The notes: generated from the sequence alone by a model not told the origin. A stretch of DNA of 25,845 bases from DATGEP01 sp035310125 (GCA_035310125.1 DATGEP010000131.1:1-25845); one strand, 5' to 3'; positions 7,322 through 14,437 are shown, counted from the first letter of the stretch. Numbers and translations: made by a program.

Positions 7322-8338
7322 ATGAGCACCTCCATTGCCAGCAAGCCTGCCCTCATCCCCGCAGCCGAGTGGTTCGGCGGGGGGCAGCGCGTCCCCTACG
7401 ATCCCGACCGCCACCGCATGCTCACTGCGCACGATAGCATGAGCACGCCCCATCTGATGGTGTTCGAGCGCGTTGTTGGGATTGGTGGCACACTCGATGC
7501 CGCAGGCCGCTGGATAACCTTCCTTCCTGGTTATCCTGATGGCTCTTATGGCTACGCCTACGTCAACGCCTTGCTTGGGGATGCACTGGTTCCACGCCTC
7601 TATCTCGAATACGTCGGGCAGGGTGATTCGGATAAGCCCAGGGATTATGCCTACTCGACCATTGAGCGTGCCGATCTGGTTGAAGCGCAGTGGCAGGCGC
7701 ATGGGGTGCGGCGCACCTTCGTGGTGACGTTCGACTACTCCTCGCTCGTCCTGCTCGAACTCCTCGCGCGCCAGGAAGAGCGCCTCGCACGTGGCGAGCC
7801 GCTCGCCACCCGCATCGAATCGGTGTTCATCGCCAACGGCGGGCTGTTTGCCGACGCGCATTCCCATCCCTGGCGCTCGACGCCGCTGCTAAAGTCGCCT
7901 TTGGGCGCACTCAGCATGCAGCGCGTGCAGCGCTCCCCGGCTCTGTTTGCGCGCATCATGCGCACCGAAAAACTGTATGCTCCAGGGTATGAGGTGACGG
8001 ATGCGGAACTCCGGGAGCAGTATGATGCTATAACGCGGCGGAATGGGGCTGCATTCCTCCATCTGGCCGCTGGGTTCGTCGCCGAGCACAAAGCCCATGC
8101 CAGGCGCTGGGACCTCGCCCGGTTGTATCACGCGCTGCGCGGTTCGGTCACCTTTTGTATTGCCGGCAGCGAGGAAGATGCCTATGAGCCCAAACAAATT
8201 GATGCGTCACGCGCGCGGCTGGGTGCCGCTGGTCTCGACATTCGCATGTTACCCGGTGGTCATTTCACCACCGCGGAACATCCCGATCTGCTCGCCGCCG
8301 TCATCCACGAGCTTGCCCTGGCATGGCTCCAACGGTGA
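7322..8338 (+). CDS. Alpha/beta hydrolase, dehalogenase-like
   Basis: A 338-residue alpha/beta-hydrolase-fold protein. The oxyanion strand is F-L-P-G-Y-P-D (around residue 70) and G-Q-G-D-S-D-K-P (99-106) is the typical haloalkane/epoxide hydrolase-like stretch. The nucleophile elbow reads V-T-F-D-Y-S-S, putting Asp138 at the nucleophile position as in haloalkane dehalogenases and epoxide hydrolases. The glycine normally two residues later is replaced by Ser. The catalytic His is His314 in G-G-H-F-T-T-A-E-H-P-D, and G-S-E-E-D before it may supply the acid. AGAAAGGG lies 6 nt before the ATG; longer starts overlap the carbonic anhydrase gene and lack a site. The substrate cannot be told. It sits between carbonic anhydrase and MerR in the same direction. 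Confidence 0.8.
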   Translation: MSTSIASKPALIPAAEWFGGGQRVPYDPDRHRMLTAHDSMSTPHLMVFERVVGIGGTLDAAGRWITFLPGYPDGSYGYAYVNALLGDALVPRLYLEYVGQGDSDKPRDYAYSTIERADLVEAQWQAHGVRRTFVVTFDYSSLVLLELLARQEERLARGEPLATRIESVFIANGGLFADAHSHPWRSTPLLKSPLGALSMQRVQRSPALFARIMRTEKLYAPGYEVTDAELREQYDAITRRNGAAFLHLAAGFVAEHKAHARRWDLARLYHALRGSVTFCIAGSEEDAYEPKQIDASRARLGAAGLDIRMLPGGHFTTAEHPDLLAAVIHELALAWLQR

Positions 8339-8404
8339 GCACAGCAAGCGACGGGCTTTGCTGATGTCGTGTCCCAGCCACCCGCTACATGAGGAGGAGC
8401 AGGC

Positions 8405-9238
8405 ATGTTTCGTATCGGGGAATTCTCGCTCATTGCCCAGGTATCGGGGCGGCTCCTGCGCTACTACGACGAGATCGGCTTGCTCAGCCCGGAGTATACC
8501 GATCCGCAGACGGGGTATCGCCACTACAGTGCCAGACAATTGCCCCGCCTCAATCGCATTCTCGTCTTGAAGGAGCTGGGGTTGGGTCTCGATCAGATTG
8601 CTCGACTCCTCGACCAGAACGCCTCTGCCGATGAGATGCGGGGGATGCTGGCGCTGCGCAAAGCACAAATCATGCAGACGATGCAGGAAGATCTCACCCG
8701 GTTGCAGCTGGTCGAGGCGCGTCTGGACCAGATAGACACCTATGGCCAGGTGCAGGGCCCCGATGTTGTGCTCAAAACCATCCCCGCACAACGCTACCTG
8801 GCGCTACGCGAGGTGCTGCTGGATGTGGGTACCGTGCGGCGCCTCGTCAGTCTTATTACGACCGTCGTACCGCGTAAGGTGAGTCCCAGCAGCCTGGGGC
8901 AAATCGCCTTGGTGATCCACGCGTCCCTGGTCGATTCCGACGCTCTGGACTTTGAAGTAGGCTATCTGCTCACCGGGAAAGCTCCCGTAGCGGTGCGCGT
9001 GTCCGAAGACCGGGAACTTTCGCTACGGGACCTTCCTGCCATTGAGACCATGGCGACGATCGTACACACAGGGAACGTCAACGACATCCATCGTAGTTAT
9101 GGCCTCTTGGGCACCTGGGTGGAGCAGCAGCAGTGGCAGATCGTGGGGCAGTGCCGGCAAATCCTCATGCAACTCCCCCAACCCGAGCACGATGACGCCG
9201 TTATCGAGCTCCAGCTCCCGGTCAGGAGGGAGGAGTGA
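8405..9238 (+). CDS. MerR family regulator with GyrI-like effector domain
   Basis: A 277-residue transcription regulator. Residues 1-70 form the MerR winged helix-turn-helix: F-R-I-G-E-F, then L-L-R-Y-Y-D-E-I-G-L-L and T-G-Y-R-H-Y-S. A coiled-coil dimerisation helix follows (about 75-112). The remaining 160 residues resemble the GyrI-like small-molecule-binding domain found in BmrR-type regulators, starting near V-L-K-T-I-P-A-Q-R-Y-L-A. GAGGAGG lies just before the ATG. No metal-binding cysteines are seen, so an organic effector is more likely than a metal. It is the last gene of a three-gene run and is the natural candidate to bind the dyad at 6495-6515, which would make the operon autoregulated. 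Confidence 0.88.
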   Translation: MFRIGEFSLIAQVSGRLLRYYDEIGLLSPEYTDPQTGYRHYSARQLPRLNRILVLKELGLGLDQIARLLDQNASADEMRGMLALRKAQIMQTMQEDLTRLQLVEARLDQIDTYGQVQGPDVVLKTIPAQRYLALREVLLDVGTVRRLVSLITTVVPRKVSPSSLGQIALVIHASLVDSDALDFEVGYLLTGKAPVAVRVSEDRELSLRDLPAIETMATIVHTGNVNDIHRSYGLLGTWVEQQQWQIVGQCRQILMQLPQPEHDDAVIELQLPVRREE

Positions 9239-9302
9239 CGGCGCTCTCAAGGCAGCGCAGCAGCGAGAGCAGCGGTCGTTTGCGCCGATACTGTGCAGCT
9301 CT

Positions 9303-9321
9303 CACTCGCGGCAGCCGAGTG
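9303..9321. terminator. Possible bidirectional hairpin between converging genes
   Basis: CACTCG-CGGCAGC-CGAGTG is a perfect 6-bp inverted repeat in the 190-bp gap between the converging MerR and crotonase genes. There is no T-run, so if it terminates transcription it is not a classic intrinsic terminator. I see nothing else in this gap. Confidence 0.3.
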
Positions 9322-9428
9322 GCTATTCACCGATAATCCGAATGACCATCCATAGCGCGCGGAATGCCGCCTCTGGCTGAGCGGTATCCTACGCACAGAG
9401 CGACGGCATGTGCGTCACCGTTGTTTGC

Positions 9429-10208
9429 CTAGTTGCCCGTCCATGCCGGCTGGCGCTTTTCGAGGAAGGCGCACATACCCTCCTGGGCGTCTACGGCCAT
9501 CGCGTTCATGCTCATGACCTCTTTGGCGTAGGCGTAGGCTTTGGGCTGGTCCAGGTCAATCTGGGTGTAGAACGCCTGCTTGCCCAGAGCGACGGTCAGC
9601 GGGCTGGCATTGGCAATGGAGAGCGCCAGATCGCGCGCGGCGGACGCCAGCTCGGCGGCGGGGACGACCGTGTTGACCAGTCCCCAATCGGCAGCGGTGT
9701 GCGCGGGGATGACCTGGCCGGTCAGCAGCATTTGCAGGGCGCGCTTGCGCCCAACGGCGCGGCTCAAGGCGACCATGGGGGTGGTGCAGAAGAGGCCGAT
9801 CTTGACGCCGGGCGTGGCGAAGCTGGCATCCTGAGAGGCAACGGCCAGGTCGCAGGTGGCGACGAGCTGGCAGCCCGCGGCGGTGGCGATTTTCTGGACG
9901 CGGGCGATGACGGGCTGGGGAATGGATTGGATGGCGACCATCAACTCAGTGCAGACGTCGAAGATGTGACGCTGGGTGTTGATGTTGCCGCCGACCAGCT
10001 CGCGCAGGTCGTGGCCCGCCGAGAATGCGGGGCCGTTGGCCGCCAGGATGATAGCGCGCACCGAGGGGTCGCGGCTGACGGATTTGAATGCGCCAGTCAG
10101 CTCTTCCATCATCGGTGTGGAGAGCGCGTTACGGCGGTCGGGCCGATTCATAGTGATGGTTGCGACCGGGGCGTCGTATTCGACCAGAATGGATTCGTAG
10201 CTCATCAT
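9429..10208 (-). CDS. Enoyl-CoA hydratase/isomerase family (crotonase) protein
   Basis: A 259-residue crotonase-fold protein. A-F-S-A-G-H-D-L-R-E-L (61-71) and A-A-G-C-Q-L (111-115) supply the two backbone oxyanion-hole segments that bind acyl-CoA thioesters. Both catalytic glutamates of classical enoyl-CoA hydratase are missing: the position after G-C is Gln114, and the second lies in A-T-P-G-V-K-I-G-L-F where Gly134 replaces Glu. This resembles the ECHDC3-like branch. Hydratase activity is therefore doubtful and another acyl-CoA reaction is possible. The start is the ATG at 10208 or the adjacent one at 10205, with GGGAG 5 or 8 nt upstream. It stands alone, converging on the MerR gene. Confidence 0.85.
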   Translation of the reverse strand: MMSYESILVEYDAPVATITMNRPDRRNALSTPMMEELTGAFKSVSRDPSVRAIILAANGPAFSAGHDLRELVGGNINTQRHIFDVCTELMVAIQSIPQPVIARVQKIATAAGCQLVATCDLAVASQDASFATPGVKIGLFCTTPMVALSRAVGRKRALQMLLTGQVIPAHTAADWGLVNTVVPAAELASAARDLALSIANASPLTVALGKQAFYTQIDLDQPKAYAYAKEVMSMNAMAVDAQEGMCAFLEKRQPAWTGN

Positions 10209-10302
10209 GTCGTCTCCCGGTGGGTGTCACTGCCCACGCCTAATCTAGATCTCGCGCACAGCGGCGTCTCCGCATATAAAATGCTATCACACCGCGTCCC
10301 CA

Positions 10303-10563
10303 GTGGTCTCGCACCACGCCTGGGGATGCGGGCGCGGCAGGCGGCGCCCCTACAATACGCCATAAAGGCCGGCGCACGGGACGGGAGACGGTAGGCGCGG
10401 CAGGCAGCGCCCCCTACAGCGACGGCGGAAGGCGGGCGCGGCAGGCGGCGCCCCTACAGACGGACACACGAGCGACGGGTGCGGCAGGCGGCGGGCGTCC
10501 ACCGGACGCCCCTACATCCGCGCGGGACTGTCAACGTCCCAACTGGAGGTGGTCTCGCACCAC
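10303..10563. repeat. Bracketing 15-bp direct repeats around REP cluster
   Basis: The 15-mer GTGGTCTCGCACCAC, itself a 5-bp inverted repeat, lies at 10303-10317 and again at 10549-10563. Everything between is repeat DNA. The left copy is followed by the hairpins. The right copy directly follows a diverged right end of the dispersed element (10530-10550). This could mark a duplication boundary created when the cluster expanded. Confidence 0.55.
10330..10516 (-). repeat. Cluster of four REP-like hairpins with GTAG tails
   Basis: Four hairpins end in CTACA on the plus strand: 10330-10354 (GGGCGC/GCGCCC), 10394-10418 (GGCGC/GCGCC), 10434-10458 (GGGCGC/GCGCCC) and 10493-10516 (GGGCGTCC-ACC-GGACGCCC, 8 bp). 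Read on the minus strand each is GTAG followed by a G-rich stem-loop, the defining layout of REP elements whose partner is a RAYT transposase. Three share the loop core GGCAGGC or a close form; the fourth has a different stem sequence with compensating pairing, which supports the structure. Part of the dispersed element (10367-10390) lies between the first two. No RAYT gene is in the window. Confidence 0.7.
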
Positions 10564-10609
10564 GCGCCGCACGAACATGTGTCTCGCTACGAGTTGAGTC
10601 ATGTACATC

Positions 10610-10638
10610 TTGTATTTGAATACACGGTCTGGTATGCT
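10610..10638 (+). promoter_or_regulatory. Promoter of the secreted protein gene
   Basis: TTGTAT (10610-10615) and TATGCT (10633-10638) are separated by 17 bp, a good sigma-70-type match in an A+T-richer patch. It would give a leader of about 100 nt before the ATG at 10743. Confidence 0.5.
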
Positions 10639-10742
10639 TGCTCGTATCAATGCAGCCAAAGTGTTGTGGCTGCCAATAGTAAGGGTAAACACTGTCTCGT
10701 TTCGGTAGACACAGAGCCACTGTGCCTATGGAGGTCCGTGCC

Positions 10743-11495
10743 ATGAAGAAACTACTTGTAACCGCCATCTCGTGTGTTGCCATCGCATTACTCGCAGCAG
10801 GCGCTTTCCTCTTCTTCGCGCCGCGTCCATCTTCCGCGCATTCCGCTCAAACTGACACAGCACAACTGAGCGTTTTCGCTCTGGAGCATTCTCAAGGTTC
10901 GCATGCGGGACATCAAGATGGAAGCTCACCCTCCGCGCTGATCTTCTCTTGTGGCGTGCCGGACACGCAAAAAATCATCAATGTCACAGAGAATATCACG
11001 AACGATGTTGACTCAGGCATAGCCGGGAACTACTGGGCGTTTGACACCGTGAGCCGTCACATTCAGGTCTGGAGCCTTGGGTCAAATACGTACTGCGCGA
11101 CGATCTCGTACTTCTCGTCCACGTTCCAGGCTGTCGCGGGGCAGACAAGCCCAGGAGCAACGGGCACCCTGACGGGCGATGAGTATGGGTCGTTCGCGGG
11201 TGGCTATCAGACGACCAATTTCACCGCACAGCTCAATCCCAGCAATCCGAGCGTCTGGGGAATGGCGGGACGGGTGAACGATGGGCAGCCGATCAATTAC
11301 CAGTGCGACATCAGCGGGAACTGTCCAGCGTACGTAGACTGGTCCGCAGAATACTTCACGAATATCAGTGGCTTCGACCTCGCTGCCTGGGGGTGGAAGT
11401 ACAAGGGGAAAGACGCTCAGGATAGCTCGTCCACGGGACTGTGGATCAACGCGAGCACTGGTACCTCCGGTGATATTCTCGACGTGGACGCCTGA
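10743..11495 (+). CDS. Secreted protein of unknown function
   Basis: A 250-residue exported protein that I do not recognise as a named family. Residues 1-35 are a clear signal peptide (M-K-K, a hydrophobic core and a cleavage region S-S-A-H-S-A). The mature part is rich in Ser, Thr, Asn, Gly and aromatic residues, as in extracellular beta-rich proteins. It has four cysteines (70, 118, 188, 194), enough for two disulfides; C-x5-C near 188-194 is a likely pair. Motifs such as N-Y-W-A-F-D and S-N-T-Y-C-A-T-I are notable but not assignable. GGAGG lies 8 nt before the ATG at 10743; a slightly earlier ATG has no site. It appears monocistronic with its own promoter at 10610. Confidence 0.75.
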   Translation: MKKLLVTAISCVAIALLAAGAFLFFAPRPSSAHSAQTDTAQLSVFALEHSQGSHAGHQDGSSPSALIFSCGVPDTQKIINVTENITNDVDSGIAGNYWAFDTVSRHIQVWSLGSNTYCATISYFSSTFQAVAGQTSPGATGTLTGDEYGSFAGGYQTTNFTAQLNPSNPSVWGMAGRVNDGQPINYQCDISGNCPAYVDWSAEYFTNISGFDLAAWGWKYKGKDAQDSSSTGLWINASTGTSGDILDVDA

Positions 11496-11605
11496 TCGCA
11501 AGTCCAGCCTGGTGGGATAGTGCCGGTATCTCCAGCGCGCCCGGAAAGAGGTCGCCCGGCGACACCCCCACGCCCCACCAAGCGACACGCCTCTCTTTGT
11601 GTCGA

Positions 11606-11636
11606 GCCGGCGCTATGGTACGCTTGTACCGCCGGC
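11606..11636 (+). promoter_or_regulatory. Hairpin upstream of the PfkB kinase gene
   Basis: GCCGGC, a 5-nt bulge, GGTAC, loop GCTT, GTACC and GCCGGC form an 11-bp interrupted stem 34 bp before the kinase start. Overlapping it, TTGTGT (11597-11602) and TACGCT (11619-11624) could be a weak promoter with a 16-bp spacer. The string GGTACGCTTG resembles GGTATGCTTG at the promoter at 10632. It could also serve as a terminator for the secreted protein gene. Confidence 0.35.
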
Positions 11637-11670
11637 TGGCGCGGAGAAGAGAAGGGGAGGCGTGTGGCAC

Positions 11671-12645
11671 ATGGGAGGCATTATCGTCTTTGGCAGCCTG
11701 ATGACCGATCTTGTCGTCCGGGCGCAACGGCTGCCCACACTGGGTGAGTCGCTGCTGGGTGAAAGTCTGGAGACGTTTCTGGGTGGCAAGGGCTGTAATC
11801 AGGCCATTGCCGCCGCGCGCATGGGCGTCCGCGCCGCGCTGATCGGTTGCGTGGGCGAGGATGCATATGGTGACGCCTTCCTCGATGTGCTCGACCACGA
11901 AGGGGTGAACCGCGAGCACGTGACGCGTGCGGCGGGAGTGGGAACTGGCACCTCATGCGTGCTGATCGCGTCGGAGGCGGGGCAGAACGCGATCATCGCC
12001 TTGCCGCGCGCGAATCTGACGCTCGGCCCGGCAGATGTGACGCGCGCGCTCAACGGTATGCGCGACGCTGGCGCGGGTGTATGGGATATCTTCCTGACGC
12101 AATGCGAGACGGATATCGCCGCCGTGGCCGCCGCGCTCGATGTCGCGCACCGTGCCGGGCTGCGCACTATTCTCAACGCCGCGCCCATTCCACGCGAGCC
12201 ACTGACCGATGAGATGCTGGCGACCGTGGATCTGCTGGTCGTAAACGAAACGGAGGCCGCGACGCTGGCGGGAGTCTCCGTTGAAACGCACGAGGCAGCG
12301 CATGTCGCGGCGGAGCGTCTGCTCGCGCGGGGTGTGCGCGCGGTCATTGTGACACTGGGCGAGCGCGGTGCGGTGTGGAGTGGATACGGCGCGGATGGGC
12401 AGTCCCCTGTCCACCACGACGTTGCGGCGATTCCGGTACGGCAGGTGGACGCAACGGCAGCGGGCGATGCGTTTTGCGGTGTGCTGGCCGCGAGTCTGGC
12501 GCTCGGCGACACACTTGCGGAAGCGCTGCGGCGCGCGAGCGCGGCGGGTGCGCTGGCGGCGACACGCCCCGGCGCGCTACCTTCCCTGCCCACGGCGCGG
12601 GAGGTGGTTATGCTGCTGGCTGTTGAGGAGCACACCGAAGATTGA
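11671..12645 (+). CDS. PfkB family carbohydrate kinase (ribokinase-like)
   Basis: A 324-residue cytoplasmic sugar or nucleoside kinase of the ribokinase/PfkB family. The N-terminal signature is F-L-G-G-K-G-C-N-Q-A-I-A-A-A-R-M-G (about 37-52), with the glycine-lysine-glycine of ribokinases. V-N-E-T-E-A lies mid-protein. The ATP/anion-hole signature D-A-T-A-A-G-D-A-F-C-G ends with the catalytic base Asp266. These fit ribokinase best, but adenosine kinase or another PfkB specificity cannot be excluded. The ATG at 11671 is preceded by AGGGGAGG at a 10-nt gap; an earlier in-frame start would place the site inside the gene. The 3' end overlaps the converging glycosyltransferase gene by 69 bp. Confidence 0.9.
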   Translation: MGGIIVFGSLMTDLVVRAQRLPTLGESLLGESLETFLGGKGCNQAIAAARMGVRAALIGCVGEDAYGDAFLDVLDHEGVNREHVTRAAGVGTGTSCVLIASEAGQNAIIALPRANLTLGPADVTRALNGMRDAGAGVWDIFLTQCETDIAAVAAALDVAHRAGLRTILNAAPIPREPLTDEMLATVDLLVVNETEAATLAGVSVETHEAAHVAAERLLARGVRAVIVTLGERGAVWSGYGADGQSPVHHDVAAIPVRQVDATAAGDAFCGVLAASLALGDTLAEALRRASAAGALAATRPGALPSLPTAREVVMLLAVEEHTED

Positions 12646-13557
12646 ACGCCGCCGCTGTGAGAGACGCTGAGGTCCGGCACCCCTTTGGGAACGGAGCAAA
12701 GCTAGAGCCACGTGGAGCGGCGATGCGTACACGGCGTATCCTGTGCATCGCAGCGCCGCGCCCCATTGACGTTCGCTCCCATAGCGCCGGGCATCGAGCA
12801 GGAACGCGGAGGCGAACCAGCCGCGATGCGCCCAGAGCATCCGTGAATAGCGCACCCGCTGTGGAAGCGCCGCCGACCGGGTGTGACGCTTGAAGACCGT
12901 GATCGTGTCGAAGATGCGCCGCCAATTTATACGGTCATCTCCGAAGCCGCGCCTGCGAAAGAGCACTGCCGGCTCGGATACTTGTCCACACGGGTAGCGC
13001 CGTGCGATGCGCAGCATCCAGTCCCACTCTTCACCATTGGCGAGAGTGGTATCGAACGCGCCGACCGCGCGGGCGACCTCGGCGCGCACGACAATCGTAC
13101 CGATTTGTGGGAAATGCGCCAGCATGTGCTCGAAGATGGAGACGCCGTCAGAGCGTTGAGGCTGGTCCAGCCCAGGGACGGGCACGCGATGCTCGTCGGT
13201 GAGCACCATCCGTCCGAAGACGGCGCCGTATTCGGGATGCTCGGCAAAGGCGCGCAGCTGTGGCGCGAGATTGCCTGGACACCAGAGGTCGTCGTCGTCG
13301 AGAAAAGCGAGATACTCGCTGGTTGCCATGGCGATGCCGGCATTGCGGGCCGCCGCGGCTCCGGCGGAGCGCGCGGCGCCGAGGTAGCGCACGGGGTACG
13401 CACGTACGACCGCGGAAGTCTCGTCGGTCGAGCCGTCATCCGAGACGATCACTTCCAGGTCAATATCCGCGCGCTGCGTGGCCAGCACACTCTCGATAGC
13501 TTCACATAAGAGCGCGGCGCGATTATATGTCGGAATGATGATAGAGACACGCGACAT
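12577..13557 (-). CDS. Glycosyltransferase family 2 protein
   Basis: A 326-residue GT-A-fold, inverting glycosyltransferase. S-I-I-I-P-T-Y-N-R (5-13) is the nucleotide-binding start; S-D-D-G-S-T-D (39-45) and the D-x-D region F-L-D-D-D-D-L-W (85-92) bind the sugar nucleotide and metal. G-E-E-W-D-W-M (about 175-181) holds the likely catalytic acid motif. There are no transmembrane helices, so it is cytoplasmic or peripheral. The donor and acceptor are unknown. The ATG at 13557 is preceded by GGGGAT; the last 22 residues are encoded antisense to the end of the PfkB gene. It stands alone and diverges from the peroxiredoxin gene. Confidence 0.88.
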   Translation of the reverse strand: MSRVSIIIPTYNRAALLCEAIESVLATQRADIDLEVIVSDDGSTDETSAVVRAYPVRYLGAARSAGAAAARNAGIAMATSEYLAFLDDDDLWCPGNLAPQLRAFAEHPEYGAVFGRMVLTDEHRVPVPGLDQPQRSDGVSIFEHMLAHFPQIGTIVVRAEVARAVGAFDTTLANGEEWDWMLRIARRYPCGQVSEPAVLFRRRGFGDDRINWRRIFDTITVFKRHTRSAALPQRVRYSRMLWAHRGWFASAFLLDARRYGSERQWGAALRCTGYAVYASPLHVALALLRSQRGAGPQRLSQRRRSIFGVLLNSQQHNHLPRRGQGR

Positions 13558-13713
13558 GCAGAATCCCCATGAAAGCGCCAAACGAGCCTATATCTATTAC
13601 CTGGGACTGCGATCAGCACATGGGCATCATTGTTGATCGCACATGGAACAGATGCCAAACCAGATCAAGAGCAATAGCGACGCTGCCATTGTACCGATTT
13701 CGCATGGTTGCGG

Positions 13714-13733
13714 TATCGGTAACTTTACCGATA
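13714..13733. promoter_or_regulatory. Inverted-repeat operator candidate
   Basis: TATCGGTA-ACTT-TACCGATA is a perfect 8-bp inverted repeat between the divergent glycosyltransferase and peroxiredoxin genes, just upstream of the promoter at 13750. An additional half-site TACCGAT lies at 13692-13698. The three phased half-sites suggest a dimeric regulator; which one is unknown. Confidence 0.45.
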
Positions 13734-13749
13734 TTTCACGATTCAGCCG

Positions 13750-13778
13750 CTGACATGACGATTCTTTCGTGATATCCT
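13750..13778 (+). promoter_or_regulatory. Promoter of the peroxiredoxin gene
   Basis: CTGACA (13750-13755) and TATCCT (13773-13778) are 17 bp apart. The leader, about 70 nt, carries a hairpin GCACCC-TGTTCTGT-GGGTGC at 13797-13816. Confidence 0.45.
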
Positions 13779-13854
13779 TTGCCCGCCGGATATGCTGCAC
13801 CCTGTTCTGTGGGTGCGCTGAGGCGATGGGTTCGTGGAGACAAAGGAGGAGGCG

Positions 13855-14400
13855 GTGGAAGAGCGTGCTGACGGAGAGCGGATTGGTGAAGCGTATGAGC
13901 TGGATGCTCGGCTCACGGTAATTGGCCGCATGTTGCGGACGGGAGATCAAGCTCCGGATTTTGCCCTGGATTCTCTGGATCCCGCCGATGCCACGATGCG
14001 GATGGTCACGCTTGCGGATTCGGCGGGTATGGTTCGTCTGCTGAACGTGGTCAACTCGCTGGATACGCCGGTGTGTCATGTCGAGACCCACCAGTGGGAG
14101 GCGCGGCGCGGCGAGCTACCCGATACCGTGCGGGTGTACACCATTAGCATGGACTTACCGTACGCCCAGGCCCGCTGGCAAAACGCTGAAGGCGTCGCGC
14201 ATCAGGCGCTGTCCGCTCACAAAAGCGAGCAATTTGGCCGCGACTACGGCGTCCTCATCAAGGAGTGGCGGCTGCTCCAGCGGGCCGTGTTTGTGATTGG
14301 CAGCGATGACCGCATCGTCTACGCTGAGTATGTCGCGGACCAAATGAAGGAGCCGGATTATATCGCCGCGCTGGACGCCGCTCGTAGCGCCGCCCGCTAG
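13855..14400 (+). CDS. Tpx-like peroxiredoxin without resolving cysteine
   Basis: A 181-residue thioredoxin-fold peroxidase expected to reduce hydroperoxides. G-D-Q-A-P-D-F-A-L (30-38) and N-S-L-D-T-P-V-C (67-74) place the peroxidatic Cys at 74 with Thr71. S-M-D-L-P-Y-A-Q-A-R-W-Q-N-A-E-G (98-113) is the thiol-peroxidase signature, but the resolving Cys that follows R-F/W in Tpx is Gln109, and no other cysteine exists. It should therefore work as a 1-Cys enzyme recycled by an outside thiol. The GTG at 13855 is chosen because AAGGAGGAGG ends shortly before it; an earlier in-frame GTG at 13834 is possible. It has its own promoter and a palindrome upstream. Confidence 0.82.
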   Translation: MEERADGERIGEAYELDARLTVIGRMLRTGDQAPDFALDSLDPADATMRMVTLADSAGMVRLLNVVNSLDTPVCHVETHQWEARRGELPDTVRVYTISMDLPYAQARWQNAEGVAHQALSAHKSEQFGRDYGVLIKEWRLLQRAVFVIGSDDRIVYAEYVADQMKEPDYIAALDAARSAAR

Positions 14401-14437
14401 CGTGCGGGGGTGAGGTGAACCGAAGCAGCTCATCCCA

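Larger units (their letters stand above)
10209..10742. other. Intergenic region: REP cluster and promoter
   Basis: There is no gene here. The left half (10303-10563) is packed with GTAG-tailed hairpins and pieces of the dispersed element; the right half is A+T-richer and carries the promoter of the secreted protein gene. The hairpin GTGGT-CTCGC-ACCAC occurs twice (10303-10317 and 10549-10563), bracketing the cluster. Confidence 0.7.

Noticed and set aside
9408..10394. Long plus-strand open frame of 328 codons opposite the crotonase
   Set aside because: It is a G+C-driven shadow: glycine/aspartate/valine-rich, no domain, and the opposite strand has a clear crotonase.
14023..14041. Further copy of the VADSAGI repeat inside the peroxiredoxin
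   Set aside because: The peptide L-A-D-S-A-G-M looks alike, but the DNA differs at several positions and lies in a conserved region of the protein, so this is coincidence.
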